NCBI GenBank assembly: GCA_016788885.1
Contig: JAEURX010000017.1
Location: 1-64,000, forward strand
Length of the DNA stretch: 64,000 nucleotides
Reading direction: 5' to 3'
Source: Nitrospira sp.
GTDB taxonomy: Bacteria > Nitrospirota > Nitrospiria > Nitrospirales > Nitrospiraceae
The first letter of the stretch is position 1. Each line of letters opens with the position of its first letter. Both the position numbers and the translations under genes were made by a program. Shown here one piece after another: positions 36,551 through 45,849 of the stretch. The notes beneath the pieces are model-generated. The model saw only the letters and a list, made by a program, of their open reading frames with translations. It made no database searches and was not told where the DNA came from.

Positions 36551-37504
36551 TTACTGCCCAGCCGGCGGCAGCGTCTCGATTGCACCGGCTTGCGTCGAAG
36601 CCGTCGCCCCGACCCCCAAGTGGCACGCAACCTTTTCATGGATGCGGAGCCGATCTCGTTTTGAAGACGCACTGACAGCCCCGGTTAATGCATCGATTTC
36701 ATATTGCTCGCCTAGAGGATCCACCGGGAGTTGCGGAATGATTCCCCGTAACATCAAATCATCCAGCTTTGCCGGCCACTGGCCATACTTGAGCCAATAC
36801 CGCCTGGTGCCTTCTTCCAAGAAACGCAGATCCTGCTCTTGAACGATCTCTTTCATTCGTCGAAACAGGGCTTCGCGAACCCGCGCATCGGTTACGCTAC
36901 GGGAAAAGCGATCCAAAAACTCCAGTGCCGCACTTGAATCCCCGCTCTCTACCGTCATGCGCGCGGCTAATTGAGGAAGATAGGCAGGAGAGCCAGGCAC
37001 CCGCGCGGCCATGCGAAAAAACTCTCCTGCTCCAGCCGCATCACAACGCTCATAGTACGAGATGTATCCGGCCAGGAACGGCAGTTGCCAATTCGACGGA
37101 TTGTGGCGGCTTCCTTTTTTCAGGATGGCTAGGCCTTCATCGTGTCGACCGACTAACACACCGAGAAAGAGACCAGTAGCCTGATATGGGGGAACGAAGG
37201 TGGGATCCAGGTCCGTCAACACGTCGACGGCATGATACGTCCAGGTATAGCCCAGCTGCGTATCACGCTTTGCGCCGATATGCTGAACCGCCTGCAGCCA
37301 GATCAGATCTGCGACGACTTGCCGATAGCCAAGCACGGCCAATTTTAAATAGTCTCCCTTCGGGAGATAGGCCAATTGTTCAGCCCGGGCGACAGCGGTC
37401 CGTTCGTGATCGAGAATGAGGAGTAGACTAGACGCACCGGCCCATAACACCAGGCCACACAACACCTGACTTACGCGCGATTTTGCGGGCGTCCTAAATC
37501 GCAT
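36551..37504 (-). CDS. Membrane-anchored TPR protein, PilG-like position
   Basis: A 317-residue protein with a single N-terminal membrane anchor (VLCGLVLWAGASSLLLIL, about 16-33) and helical repeat sequence after it. The stretch YLKLAVLGYRQVVADLIWLQAVQHIG is characteristic of a family often seen beside ABC-2 transporters in delta-proteobacteria and relatives. The C-terminal end has PQLPVDPLGEQYEIDALTGAV. The start is the ATG at 37504, six bases downstream of the ligase stop; the longer frame upstream overlaps that gene. Function unknown; may assist the ABC transporter. Confidence 0.75.
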   Translation of the reverse strand: MRFRTPAKSRVSQVLCGLVLWAGASSLLLILDHERTAVARAEQLAYLPKGDYLKLAVLGYRQVVADLIWLQAVQHIGAKRDTQLGYTWTYHAVDVLTDLDPTFVPPYQATGLFLGVLVGRHDEGLAILKKGSRHNPSNWQLPFLAGYISYYERCDAAGAGEFFRMAARVPGSPAYLPQLAARMTVESGDSSAALEFLDRFSRSVTDARVREALFRRMKEIVQEQDLRFLEEGTRRYWLKYGQWPAKLDDLMLRGIIPQLPVDPLGEQYEIDALTGAVSASSKRDRLRIHEKVACHLGVGATASTQAGAIETLPPAGQ

Positions 37505-37509
37505 AGGCT

Positions 37510-39507
37510 TCACCCGGCGAGGCCTTTTGCTTCGACGGCGGCACGCAACGGCGCCACATCGACATTTAAAAAAGCCCGCTCGATATTGTTTTTGCTCCAC
37601 TGATCGTATCGCGCCTGCCGCACCTGAATTTCTTGAAGCTCTCGCTTCGCGTCATCGATGTGGCCCGCATCGACCCACAAACGGGCTAACAACGCACGAG
37701 CAGGAAGAAAATTCGGCTCCAGTTGCTCAGCCTCTTTCGCCTGCTGCTCGGCTAACGGTCGCTCGCCGAGCATCCAATGAAGTCGAGCCTGTTCATACCG
37801 GTAGGGAGCAGAAAATGGCGCGAGCCGGACAGCCCGTTCGTACACCCGCAATGCGGCCCGCAACCAGGATTTCTGCTGTTCATCGAGAAGACCTGACGCG
37901 GATGACGTCTGCGACGCCGACACATACAACTGGGCCAACAGTCCCAACAATCGACTGTCCAACGGATTTAACTCTATCGCCTCCTTGAACTCCGCATGAG
38001 CCAATCGAAACATCTCTTTGTCTCGGGACACATCAAATGCGTTCGCGTAGACAGACCCGAGACCATGGTGATAGAGCGATTTGCCTGGATCCAACGTAAT
38101 CGCGCGCTTGAATCCTTGAATTGCGATTTCTGTTTCTCCTGCCACGGCCTGCCGAGATGCCTTATCGAAAGTCAGCCAGGCCATCCCCAACCGACTGACT
38201 TCCGCCCCACATAGCAACAACAAACAGGCAGCACCCATTCCCCACGCAAGACGCCCCCGAATCGGGATGATCTGTATGGCATCGGTGCTGCGATGGGTCA
38301 TCCGAGCAGCCGACACTATCAGTCCTGCGCAGAGCACAAGCAGGATCGCGAGAGCCGACTCACGCAAACTGGAGTCCAACGCGGCATGGACCAGAAGGGC
38401 GATCCCTCCGCCTCCTATCCCGAGGATGAGACTTCTCTGCCACCGAAATAATCTTGATTGAAGCACCTGCAGAATGTCACGCACGACCAGGCCTATGCCG
38501 GCCAGAAAGACAAGCAGCGCTCCCACGCCCATCTCCACACCTATTTGCAGATAGTCGTTGTGGGGAGTGTGAGCGACTTTTCCGTATCGGACAATTTCCC
38601 CTTCGACCGGAAACGCATACGAAGGATACGTATATTGGTAGAGCCCTAGGCCAATTCCAAACGGATGATCAGCCATCTGGGCCATTGCGCCCTGCCACAT
38701 CTGCCAACGGGCATACGAAACGGGGTTCTGTTCATGCTCCGCAAGCACCCGTTCTTTGAGCGGAGTAGGAATGATAAGCGCCGCGAACAGGAGCGCGACA
38801 AAGCCCATACCGGCCAACTTCCACCCATATCGGGCCGCCAAGATCCACACTGTGGCCGCGAGCCAGGCCACCAGGCCTCCGCGTGACTGAGTAAAGGTCA
38901 TTGCGATCAGGAGAATGCCCAAAGCTGATCCCATGCCGGCCCACCACAATACAGGCGACAGCGAGGACCGATACAATATCGCGCCTTTCCGGTATCCGTA
39001 CACGGCGATGCTCAAAAGAACTGCCCAGCTGACGGTGAGATAGCTGGCGAGGAAATTCGGGTTAAAAAATGTTCCGCTGGGTCTGACAATATTCCAAACA
39101 ACGCCCTGCACGATTGCCCAGGCAGCTTCCCCTAATCCCATCACGATAATGATCATCGTCAACGTATGCAGACGCTCCCACCGGTCGACAACAGAGACCA
39201 ACAGATAAAACAAGATTGCGTATCCCGTGATCATCACCAGCCACTGCCGGCTCTGATGGACATAGGGGGAAAAAATCGTGGCTGCGACAGCAAAGCCCAG
39301 GAACGCCAGGACGACATATCTGGTTCCAAGCCGTGGAACAATTAAACGACCCGCCCGGATTGCATGAATGAACGTTCCACCAAGCCAGGCCACAATCAGA
39401 AGCCGTATGATCATTTGCGCCGGATGCGTCGTTCCGCCCTCCTGAAGCGGCGAAAAGATCACCAGCGCGCACATTACGATGACTGGCATCGAAGACAGGA
39501 ATTGCAT
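37510..39507 (-). CDS. O-antigen-ligase/Wzy-domain membrane protein with C-terminal TPRs
   Basis: A 665-residue polytopic protein. About twelve hydrophobic segments fill residues 8-430, with the ligase-family periplasmic loop (RWQMWQGAMAQMADHPFGIGLG and the later HTPHNDYLQIGVEMG). Residues 450-660 carry TPR units (FKRAITLDPGKSLYHHGLG). Members of this fold join O-antigen to lipid A (WaaL), polymerise it (Wzy) or glycosylate pilin (PglL/TfpO). Its place directly after a pilin gene favours the last, without proof. Start assigned at the ATG at 39507, which precedes the first helix; the preceding 63 codons of open frame hold the terminator of the pilin gene. Confidence 0.85.
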   Translation of the reverse strand: MQFLSSMPVIVMCALVIFSPLQEGGTTHPAQMIIRLLIVAWLGGTFIHAIRAGRLIVPRLGTRYVVLAFLGFAVAATIFSPYVHQSRQWLVMITGYAILFYLLVSVVDRWERLHTLTMIIIVMGLGEAAWAIVQGVVWNIVRPSGTFFNPNFLASYLTVSWAVLLSIAVYGYRKGAILYRSSLSPVLWWAGMGSALGILLIAMTFTQSRGGLVAWLAATVWILAARYGWKLAGMGFVALLFAALIIPTPLKERVLAEHEQNPVSYARWQMWQGAMAQMADHPFGIGLGLYQYTYPSYAFPVEGEIVRYGKVAHTPHNDYLQIGVEMGVGALLVFLAGIGLVVRDILQVLQSRLFRWQRSLILGIGGGGIALLVHAALDSSLRESALAILLVLCAGLIVSAARMTHRSTDAIQIIPIRGRLAWGMGAACLLLLCGAEVSRLGMAWLTFDKASRQAVAGETEIAIQGFKRAITLDPGKSLYHHGLGSVYANAFDVSRDKEMFRLAHAEFKEAIELNPLDSRLLGLLAQLYVSASQTSSASGLLDEQQKSWLRAALRVYERAVRLAPFSAPYRYEQARLHWMLGERPLAEQQAKEAEQLEPNFLPARALLARLWVDAGHIDDAKRELQEIQVRQARYDQWSKNNIERAFLNVDVAPLRAAVEAKGLAG

Positions 39508-39666
39508 AGGTGTGTTCGCAGACTTGATGCGACCGATACCTCCTGCTTTATCAGAGACCGGCAATTTGGCAAAGTGAAAGTGAAATTGGATACTGGGCGA
39601 GAGAGACAGGGCAGGAAAAAACAGGCTGTTCAGAGAACGGAAAAGATCCGACCAGCCAAAAGAACA

Positions 39667-39693
39667 CGGGGGAGGAACATCGTTCCTCCCCCG
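39667..39693 (-). terminator. Intrinsic terminator after pilin gene
   Basis: A perfect 12-bp inverted repeat (CGGGGGAGGAAC, 39667-39678, and complement at 39682-39693, loop ATC), followed on the minus strand by TGTTCTTTT. It lies 27 bp past the pilin stop. It would separate a highly expressed pilin message from the ligase operon, with read-through possible. Confidence 0.75.
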
Positions 39694-39719
39694 CATCGGA
39701 ACACTCCTGCGAGTGATCG

Positions 39720-40241
39720 TTAGCTGATCACGTCGTCAACAAAAGCAGCAGTCAGCCCACCTTTAATGTCATTAACAAACCAGCTATCAATGGTGGGGTC
39801 ATTGTCGATGCTGGCCACGGCTGAAGCCGTGAAGCCAACCGAACCAGCCGCGGAGCTGGCGAGGGAGGGCTGAGAGGGAGCCGCATCAGGTTGAACCGTG
39901 CACCCTGCCGGGGCGCCGCAGGGGATCTGGTCGACATTCACCGTATTGGACGATGCGGCGTTTCCAAGACTGGCTGGGCTCCGGTACGTATACCGGTTGG
40001 TCGTGCCGGCAAGCGCATAGCCGATCTCGGCGAAACTTCCATAGCGCGAGTTTTCGCTGAGATAGGCCGTCTCAGCCACGAAGATCGCGCCCAGGTTCGT
40101 CTTGGCTTCCGACTGACGCGACTTGGCTTGATAGCGCAAGAAGTTCGGAATGGCGATGGCCGCCAAGATTCCGATAATCGCCACGACGATCATCAACTCA
40201 ATCAACGTAAAACCTTTCTGACCCTTCACTTGCTTCAACAT
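39720..40241 (-). CDS. Type IV major-pilin-like protein
   Basis: A 173-residue prepilin. The leader [10 protein letters not shown] is followed by the prepilin peptidase site and a type III signal-anchor helix, [18 protein letters not shown], with the conserved Glu at mature position 5. A globular domain follows with two cysteines near 107 and 113 in a loop ([11 protein letters not shown]), which may form a disulfide. A good ribosome site (GGGAGG) precedes the ATG at 40241, unlike its neighbour. Paralogue of the next pilin; their ends are alike ([17 protein letters not shown] and YVNDVKQGLSAADSNDV). Confidence 0.93.
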   Translation of the reverse strand: MLKQVKGQKGFTLIELMIVVAIIGILAAIAIPNFLRYQAKSRQSEAKTNLGAIFVAETAYLSENSRYGSFAEIGYALAGTTNRYTYRSPASLGNAASSNTVNVDQIPCGAPAGCTVQPDAAPSQPSLASSAAGSVGFTASAVASIDNDPTIDSWFVNDIKGGLTAAFVDDVIS

Positions 40242-40494
40242 AACGCCTCCCTTTCCTATTGTTGCCACTTCACTCGACACATGCTTCATTCCTGTCTCTT
40301 CATTCGGAACCACGTGTTCACGCCTGACAGATCTTGGGGAGAGCAGGTTCTATGCCCAACACCTCCTTCCTCTGAATTCTTGCTTTTCGTTTAATATTCC
40401 TGATACTTACGCTGTTCACCGCGTGACGCTCTGTCTCGCCTACCACTAGCCGGTTCCCTTTTCCGTCACCAGGTGACAAGTTTTGCTGCCACCA

Positions 40495-41022
40495 TTAGCT
40501 CGTCACGTCATTCGAGTCCGCGGCGCTCAAACCTTGCTTGACATCATTCACATACCAGCCATCATGCGTCGGGTCTGCATCCAGATCGGCCGCAGCAGTC
40601 GCCGTAAATCCTGACGAGGAAGTCGTGGCGATCCCCACAGCACCGGTATACGTCACCATCGTTGCCGCTGGACTTTCAGTCCGAATCGTGTCGCAGCTGC
40701 CGACAGACCCGCACAGATTGCTTCCGTTCGGCCCCAGCCCGGCCCCAAGACTCAAACCGGTTCGATACGTATAGCGATTCGTTCCAGGGCCGGTCACTGC
40801 GAAGCCGATATCGGTGAAGTTGCCGAATTCCTTCCGCTCGGTGAAGAAAGACATTTCCGCGACGAAAATTCCCGCCAGATTGGTTCGTGCCTCAGCTTGC
40901 ATGGCCTGGGCCCGGTACCGAAGAAAGTTCGGAATGGCAAATGCGGCTAATATGCCCACAATCACCACCACGACCATGAGTTCGATCAGCGTGAAGCCTT
41001 TTTCCTGTGACGGCAGCGCCAT
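40495..41022 (-). CDS. Type IV pilin-like protein
   Basis: A 175-residue prepilin, leader MALPSQEKG, then FTLIELMVVVVIVGILAAFA with Glu5 of the mature form. The globular domain contains a short cysteine pair (SNLCGSVGSCDT). It is clearly related to the downstream pilin (same length class, NRYTYR loop and end). The ATG at 41022 has no strong ribosome site, suggesting lower expression. A 9-bp inverted repeat lies 30 bp upstream. Confidence 0.92.
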   Translation of the reverse strand: MALPSQEKGFTLIELMVVVVIVGILAAFAIPNFLRYRAQAMQAEARTNLAGIFVAEMSFFTERKEFGNFTDIGFAVTGPGTNRYTYRTGLSLGAGLGPNGSNLCGSVGSCDTIRTESPAATMVTYTGAVGIATTSSSGFTATAAADLDADPTHDGWYVNDVKQGLSAADSNDVTS

Positions 41023-41419
41023 GGTAGTTGATCACCGATATCTTGACTCCCGCACCATGCTCCACTGTTGGCATGGTGCCTGAAAGTTAGGGCTTCCATG
41101 AGCAGGCCTCATGCCACACAACATGACAGCAAAACGTACGCGTCCAACTCACTGTGATCATTGACCTTTTTGCACCCTGTGCGGCTCGGGTCTAGACGGG
41201 AGGTGTCGAGAAGCGATGAAGGAATCCGAGAAAGTGCCAAAAATTGACTGAATCGAACAGTCACGGTGCGGGATTCGCCCATCGACTGCCGTACACGAAG
41301 GATCGAGACATTATCAGTGACACATCAAGGGGATAGATGACGGTCTGGTGGGTAAACGCGACACAGCCTCACTGCGATACGGCGAGACAGGTCTGAATTG
41401 AGGATGGAACAGGCAGAAA
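41023..41419. other. Intergenic region upstream of the tandem pilins
   Basis: No gene was recognised in these 397 bp. An inverted repeat GCACCATGC (41052-41060) with GCATGGTGC (41071-41079), 10-nt loop, lies just upstream of the 40495-41022 pilin; it could be an operator or RNA hairpin in the leader. No clear sigma-70 or sigma-54 promoter could be assigned. Confidence 0.45.
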
Positions 41420-43219
41420 CTACGGGGCCGGAGAGACGGCTTTTCGCTCGGTGACGCGCCGAATGGCCTGGCGAATCCGTTCTTCCTTGGCGGGGTCGCC
41501 CAAACCAAGATCGCGAAATCGCTGCATCAACTTGTCATTAGAGGGATCCAGTTCAAGCGAATGGAGCAGGGCTTCCCGACCATCGGAGAGATGCTGTTGT
41601 TTGAGATGAATTTCGCCCAAGTGCTCGTAGATCACGGGGTCATCGCCGACCAACGCCACGGCTCGCTTCATCTCAGTCAAGGCTTCGGTCAAGAGCCCCT
41701 TTTTGAAAAAGGCCCAGGCCAGGCTATCCACATAATAACCATTGGTGGGCCTGAGTGCGACGGCCTGCTTGGTCAACGCAATGGCTTCTTCGATTTTGAC
41801 GCCCCGTTCCGCGTAACTGTACCCGAGGTAGTTCAATGCATCGGCATGGTGGGGATCCAACGCCAGCGTGGTTTCCATTGACTTCACCACGTCGTCAAAG
41901 CGGTTCAATTTGTCGTAGGCAGTGCCGGCATTGAAGTGGAGGTCCGCGTTGTCGGGGTTATGGCGTATCCCTTCCAGGAAGGCTTGAAGGGACGGCTCAT
42001 ATTCCTCCACTTGGAAATGCGACAGTCCAAGCACAATATGAGCTTCCGGCTGTTTGGGATTCAACCGACTGGCTTCCCGCAAATGTTGGATGGCCTCGGA
42101 ATATTGCTTCGTCCGATACAGCAACACCCCCAGGTGCAAGTGTCCTTCGAAATACGACGGCTCCAGCGTGAGATTGTGACGATAGGCCGCAATCGCATTG
42201 GGATAGTCTTTGGTTTCTTCGTAGAGGTATCCCAAGTAGTCACGAACTTTGAGCTCACTCGGACGCACGGTCAAAATCTGGGTCAGTTGTTGAATCGCCT
42301 TGGGATAATTCTTCTGCTCTCCATAGACCAGTCCCATTCTAAGCTGCGCATCAAGGTCCGACGGATCTTCCTCGAGGATCTCCTGCAACTCTCGCAACGC
42401 CTGGTCGTACTGCTTGGCAGACACTTGGAGGCGAATGAGATGGTGCCGGATTTCGCGATTCTTCGGATTTACGCCCTGCAGATAGCGACGATAGATATCA
42501 ATGGCCTTATCACGATCCTGCTTGGCTTCGTAGACAGACCCTAGCGCGACGTACGCCGGCTCAAACGCGGGATTCAGCGTCACCGCCTGCTCGAAATGCG
42601 TCGTGGCCTTGTCGAAATCTCTCGCTTCGACGCCGATGCGCCCGAGGTAATAGTAGCCGACGGCCGAGTCCGGACTGATCTTGATCCCCGAGCGAATCGT
42701 GTCCTCGGCTTCGACATATTGCTTTTGATTAGCCAGCAATAACCCTTTGGCAAAAAAATGTTCGCTGCGCTGCGGTTCCTGCTCAATGGCACGATTAAAC
42801 AGTCGCAACGCCTTATCGGGCTTCCCTGCCGCGGCGTACATCCCGCCTAACTGCCCAAGCATCTGCGCATCCAACCCGGGAGCCTCGGCCACGTCATCGG
42901 CAAAGCGCACCGCAGCCGGCACATCTCCGGCCGTAAAATTTAGGACGGCCAGCCTGGCCTTGAGATAGCTGGACGTAGGGTCTGTCTGCAGCGCGAGCTG
43001 ATACTCCTTGATCGCCTGCTCCGTCTCCTGCTCCAACTCAGCTTGATAGCCGAGCAGGAAATGATACGACGCGCGAGAGTCCGATGAGGAAGGTGCGACG
43101 CGGGGAATCGTTGGTGCTGCAACAGGGGTAACGGGAGGAGCAGGGCGTGCCTGTGGAGCGCTTTGGCACGCAGCGGTCACGCAGGCAAGCGAGGCCAACA
43201 ACACGACCGTCGTTCTCAC
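41420..43219 (-). CDS. Large TPR lipoprotein
   Basis: A 599-residue protein with a signal peptide (MRTTVVLLASLACVTAAC, initiator GTG) and a lipobox-like TAAC, then a Pro-rich linker and about fourteen 34-residue tetratricopeptide repeats (A-x2-x-Y-x2-A-x3-P patterns, e.g. GYYYLGRIGVEARDFDKATTHFEQAVTLNP). The GTG at 43219 is chosen because AGGAGGG lies eight bases upstream, and a TTG two codons earlier is too close; the longer frame to 43321 contains no signal. TPR lipoproteins of this type often serve outer-membrane or pilus assembly (compare PilF/PilW), which its pilin neighbours make plausible. Confidence 0.85.
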   Translation of the reverse strand: MRTTVVLLASLACVTAACQSAPQARPAPPVTPVAAPTIPRVAPSSSDSRASYHFLLGYQAELEQETEQAIKEYQLALQTDPTSSYLKARLAVLNFTAGDVPAAVRFADDVAEAPGLDAQMLGQLGGMYAAAGKPDKALRLFNRAIEQEPQRSEHFFAKGLLLANQKQYVEAEDTIRSGIKISPDSAVGYYYLGRIGVEARDFDKATTHFEQAVTLNPAFEPAYVALGSVYEAKQDRDKAIDIYRRYLQGVNPKNREIRHHLIRLQVSAKQYDQALRELQEILEEDPSDLDAQLRMGLVYGEQKNYPKAIQQLTQILTVRPSELKVRDYLGYLYEETKDYPNAIAAYRHNLTLEPSYFEGHLHLGVLLYRTKQYSEAIQHLREASRLNPKQPEAHIVLGLSHFQVEEYEPSLQAFLEGIRHNPDNADLHFNAGTAYDKLNRFDDVVKSMETTLALDPHHADALNYLGYSYAERGVKIEEAIALTKQAVALRPTNGYYVDSLAWAFFKKGLLTEALTEMKRAVALVGDDPVIYEHLGEIHLKQQHLSDGREALLHSLELDPSNDKLMQRFRDLGLGDPAKEERIRQAIRRVTERKAVSPAP

Positions 43220-43357
43220 GCTCAACGCCCTCCTCTGAATGCGCGACGGCCGGCGTTCTTCACACGATGGTTGCACAATAGATCCGCTCGAGTTGCAGGG
43301 AAACGGTTCGACGAACCACACACGACGGGGGATTATACCGGCCCTAAAAAGAAGGCG

Positions 43358-44713
43358 TCAAACGACCTCGCGAGTCTCGAGGTTCTCAAACTTGGCGAAT
43401 CGATCGTGGAAGAACAACTCGCGTTTACCGATCGGACCGTTGCGATGTTTACTGACCAGAATATCGGCAATACCTTTCCGCTCCGTGGCCGGCTCATAGA
43501 CCTCTTCGCGGTAAATAAACATCACCACGTCGGCGTCCTGCTCGATCGCGCCGGACTCGCGCAAGTCGGCCAACATCGGCACCGGCGGCTTTCTGGCCTC
43601 GACCGCACGACTCAACTGAGACAAGGCGATGACGGGCACATTGAGTTCCTTGGCGAGACTCTTCAACGAGCGGGAGATGTCCGAAATTTCCTGCTGTCGC
43701 GACTCGGAATCGCTTTTGCCCTGCATCAGTTGGAGATAGTCCACGATCAGCAAATCCAGGCCCCGTTCAGCCTTCAGCCGTCTGGCTTTTCCTCGCATCT
43801 GCTGCACTGTCACGGCCCCGGAATCATCGATGAAGATCGGCGCCTGTTCGAGTTTGCCGGCGGCTTCAGCCAACCGCCACCAGTCTTCCTTCTGGAGTCT
43901 GCCGGTCCGGAGCGAGTGCGAATCGACGCGAGCCTCTGAGCTCAACATACGAAGCACGAGCTGTGGCTTCGACATTTCGAGGCTGAAGATTCCGACCACC
44001 GTTCCGGCATGGAGCGCCGCATGTTGCGCCATCCCGAGCGCCAGGCTGGTCTTTCCCATACTCGGTCGTCCAGCCACAATGATCAAATCCGATGGTTGCA
44101 GTCCCGCGGTCAGATCATCCAAGTCGATGTAGCCGGTCGGAACCCCGGTGACGCGCTCCTTCCGCTTAGAGAGCTTATCCACGACATCAAGGCTTTCCTT
44201 GATGATCTGATTCACCTGCGTAAACGAGCGGTCTAGCTTGCCTTGGGCGAGACCAAAGACCGAGCGCTCGGCGAAATCGAGCAGCTCATCGACAGCAGCA
44301 GTGCCATCATAGCCTCGGGTGATGACTTCCGTCGATGTTTCGATCAACCCCCGCAACAACGCCTTATCGCGCACAATTTTGCTGTGGTAGCGAATATTCG
44401 CAGCCGTCGGAACGACTTGCACCAGTTCCGCCAGATACGCCGATCCTCCCACCACATCGAGTTCCGAACGTCCTTTCAGACACTCCGTCAGCGTGATCTG
44501 GTCGATGACTTCGCCACGATCGGACAACTCCAACATGGCCTGGTAGATCTTGCGATGCGCGGTCCGGTAAAACTCCTGATCCGTCAGCACTTCCATGGCC
44601 TTGGCCATCGCCGTGTTGTCCAACAGGATCGCGCCGAGCACCGATTGTTCGGCCTCGATGTTTTGCGGCGGTAATCTTGGAGCAGTGAGATCCACGGCGG
44701 AAAGGGATTTCAT
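43358..44713 (-). CDS. dnaB: Replicative DNA helicase
   Basis: Hexameric 5'-3' helicase that unwinds the replication fork. At 451 aa it has the N-terminal DnaB domain (NIEAEQSVLGAILLDN) and a RecA-like core with Walker A GRPSMGKTS (215-223), LLIVDYLQLM and a DVVMFIYREE strand. No intein is present. Its ATG overlaps the hisZ stop by 4 bp (ATGA), so it is translated with hisZ, an unusual pairing. Confidence 0.96.
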   Translation of the reverse strand: MKSLSAVDLTAPRLPPQNIEAEQSVLGAILLDNTAMAKAMEVLTDQEFYRTAHRKIYQAMLELSDRGEVIDQITLTECLKGRSELDVVGGSAYLAELVQVVPTAANIRYHSKIVRDKALLRGLIETSTEVITRGYDGTAAVDELLDFAERSVFGLAQGKLDRSFTQVNQIIKESLDVVDKLSKRKERVTGVPTGYIDLDDLTAGLQPSDLIIVAGRPSMGKTSLALGMAQHAALHAGTVVGIFSLEMSKPQLVLRMLSSEARVDSHSLRTGRLQKEDWWRLAEAAGKLEQAPIFIDDSGAVTVQQMRGKARRLKAERGLDLLIVDYLQLMQGKSDSESRQQEISDISRSLKSLAKELNVPVIALSQLSRAVEARKPPVPMLADLRESGAIEQDADVVMFIYREEVYEPATERKGIADILVSKHRNGPIGKRELFFHDRFAKFENLETREVV

Positions 44714-45831
44714 GCTGGCGGCCTCTGCCGTCGAGCCGCAGCCGCTCGCTTCGGACGTCCGGCGTTGGATTGAGTGTTCGCGGGCGGCACCAATTCACCA
44801 GACTGATCAATGGCTCGAAAGACTCGATCCACATCAAGGGCAAACCCGGTAGAGGCAGCGGTACGACCGAACCGCCCCATCAAATGATCGTAGCGACCAC
44901 CGCCCCCGAGCTCCGCGCCGATGCCCGGGGCAAACACATCGAACACAATCCCGTCGTAGTATTCAAATCCACGGAACTCCCCCAGGTCGATCAGCACCGA
45001 CGACTGCTTCGATGGATTGAGGCGTTCATAGACCTGAGCCAATCGATCAAGCGGCGCGAGCAGTGCACGGTCACGCCCCACCAGTTTGCGCCCGCGCGCC
45101 AAGACCTCGGAACCACCACACAACTCCAACACCTCGAGAATCACCTGCGCGGTCGGTCTCGGGACGCGGTCGCGTGCCAACAATCCCTCAAGCAGCGGCA
45201 TGTCTTTCCGCGCGGCGGCCAGTTCCACACGCTTCTGGCCCTCCGGCGAAAGGCCAGACCGGACCAGCAACGCGGTAAAAAAGCCGACATGCCCAACCGC
45301 AACCTTGAACGATGACAGCCCCACCTGGGATAAGCATTCGAGCAACAGCGTCAACACTTCAGCATCACCAGCTACCCCGTCGACCCCGATGAGTTCAGCT
45401 CCGACCTGGAAAATTTCACGGTCACGCCCCGCATGCTCACGCTCATAGCGGAACACCGACGTGCGATAACACAGCCGTAACGGAAGCTGGGCACCCATCA
45501 TGCCCATCGCCACGGTTCTTGCGATCTGCGCAGTCGCGTCCGGCCGCAACAACATCAGGCGGCCCGTGGTCCGATCGACTAGTTGGTAGCATTTTTCGAT
45601 GAGTTCCGGCTCGAGTCCCGGTGCGAGCACATCGAAATACTCGAACATCGGCAGGATGATTTCGTCGTAGCCAGCGCGGGCCAGCACAGCAAGCAAGGTC
45701 TGCTCAAGACGACGAATGCGCCGCGCCGCGGCCGGCAGAATGGTGCTCATCCCGACAGGAATGAGCGACCGTTCCCGGCCAGCCACCAGCGGGGTGGAGG
45801 AAGAAGAGGCCTTCAACGAACGGGAGCCCAT
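44710..45831 (-). CDS. hisZ: ATP phosphoribosyltransferase regulatory subunit
   Basis: A 373-residue paralogue of histidyl-tRNA synthetase catalytic core that acts with short-form HisG in the first step of histidine synthesis. N-terminus IPVGMSTILPAAARRIRRLEQ fits the HisRS-like (P-G-x2-D-x-LP) opening; motif 2 (RLCYRTSVFRYE) and FEYYDGIVFDVFAPGIGAELGGGGRYDHLM are present. It lacks the anticodon-binding domain. It implies a short hisG elsewhere. Start at 45831 rather than the ATG at 45750 because the family's opening motif lies between them. Confidence 0.9.
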   Translation of the reverse strand: MGSRSLKASSSSTPLVAGRERSLIPVGMSTILPAAARRIRRLEQTLLAVLARAGYDEIILPMFEYFDVLAPGLEPELIEKCYQLVDRTTGRLMLLRPDATAQIARTVAMGMMGAQLPLRLCYRTSVFRYEREHAGRDREIFQVGAELIGVDGVAGDAEVLTLLLECLSQVGLSSFKVAVGHVGFFTALLVRSGLSPEGQKRVELAAARKDMPLLEGLLARDRVPRPTAQVILEVLELCGGSEVLARGRKLVGRDRALLAPLDRLAQVYERLNPSKQSSVLIDLGEFRGFEYYDGIVFDVFAPGIGAELGGGGRYDHLMGRFGRTAASTGFALDVDRVFRAIDQSGELVPPANTQSNAGRPKRAAAARRQRPPA

Positions 45832-45849
45832 GATCGACTGCTGGGCACG

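Noticed and set aside
40478-40495. TGGCAGCAAAACTTGT, a sigma-54-like promoter before the 39720-40241 pilin
   Set aside because: The spacing between the GG and GC elements is one base too long and the -12 box is TTGT, so it does not meet the consensus.
41936-42544. Long open frame opposite the TPR lipoprotein
   Set aside because: The opposite strand encodes clear TPR repeats with signal peptide; the antisense product has no recognisable features.
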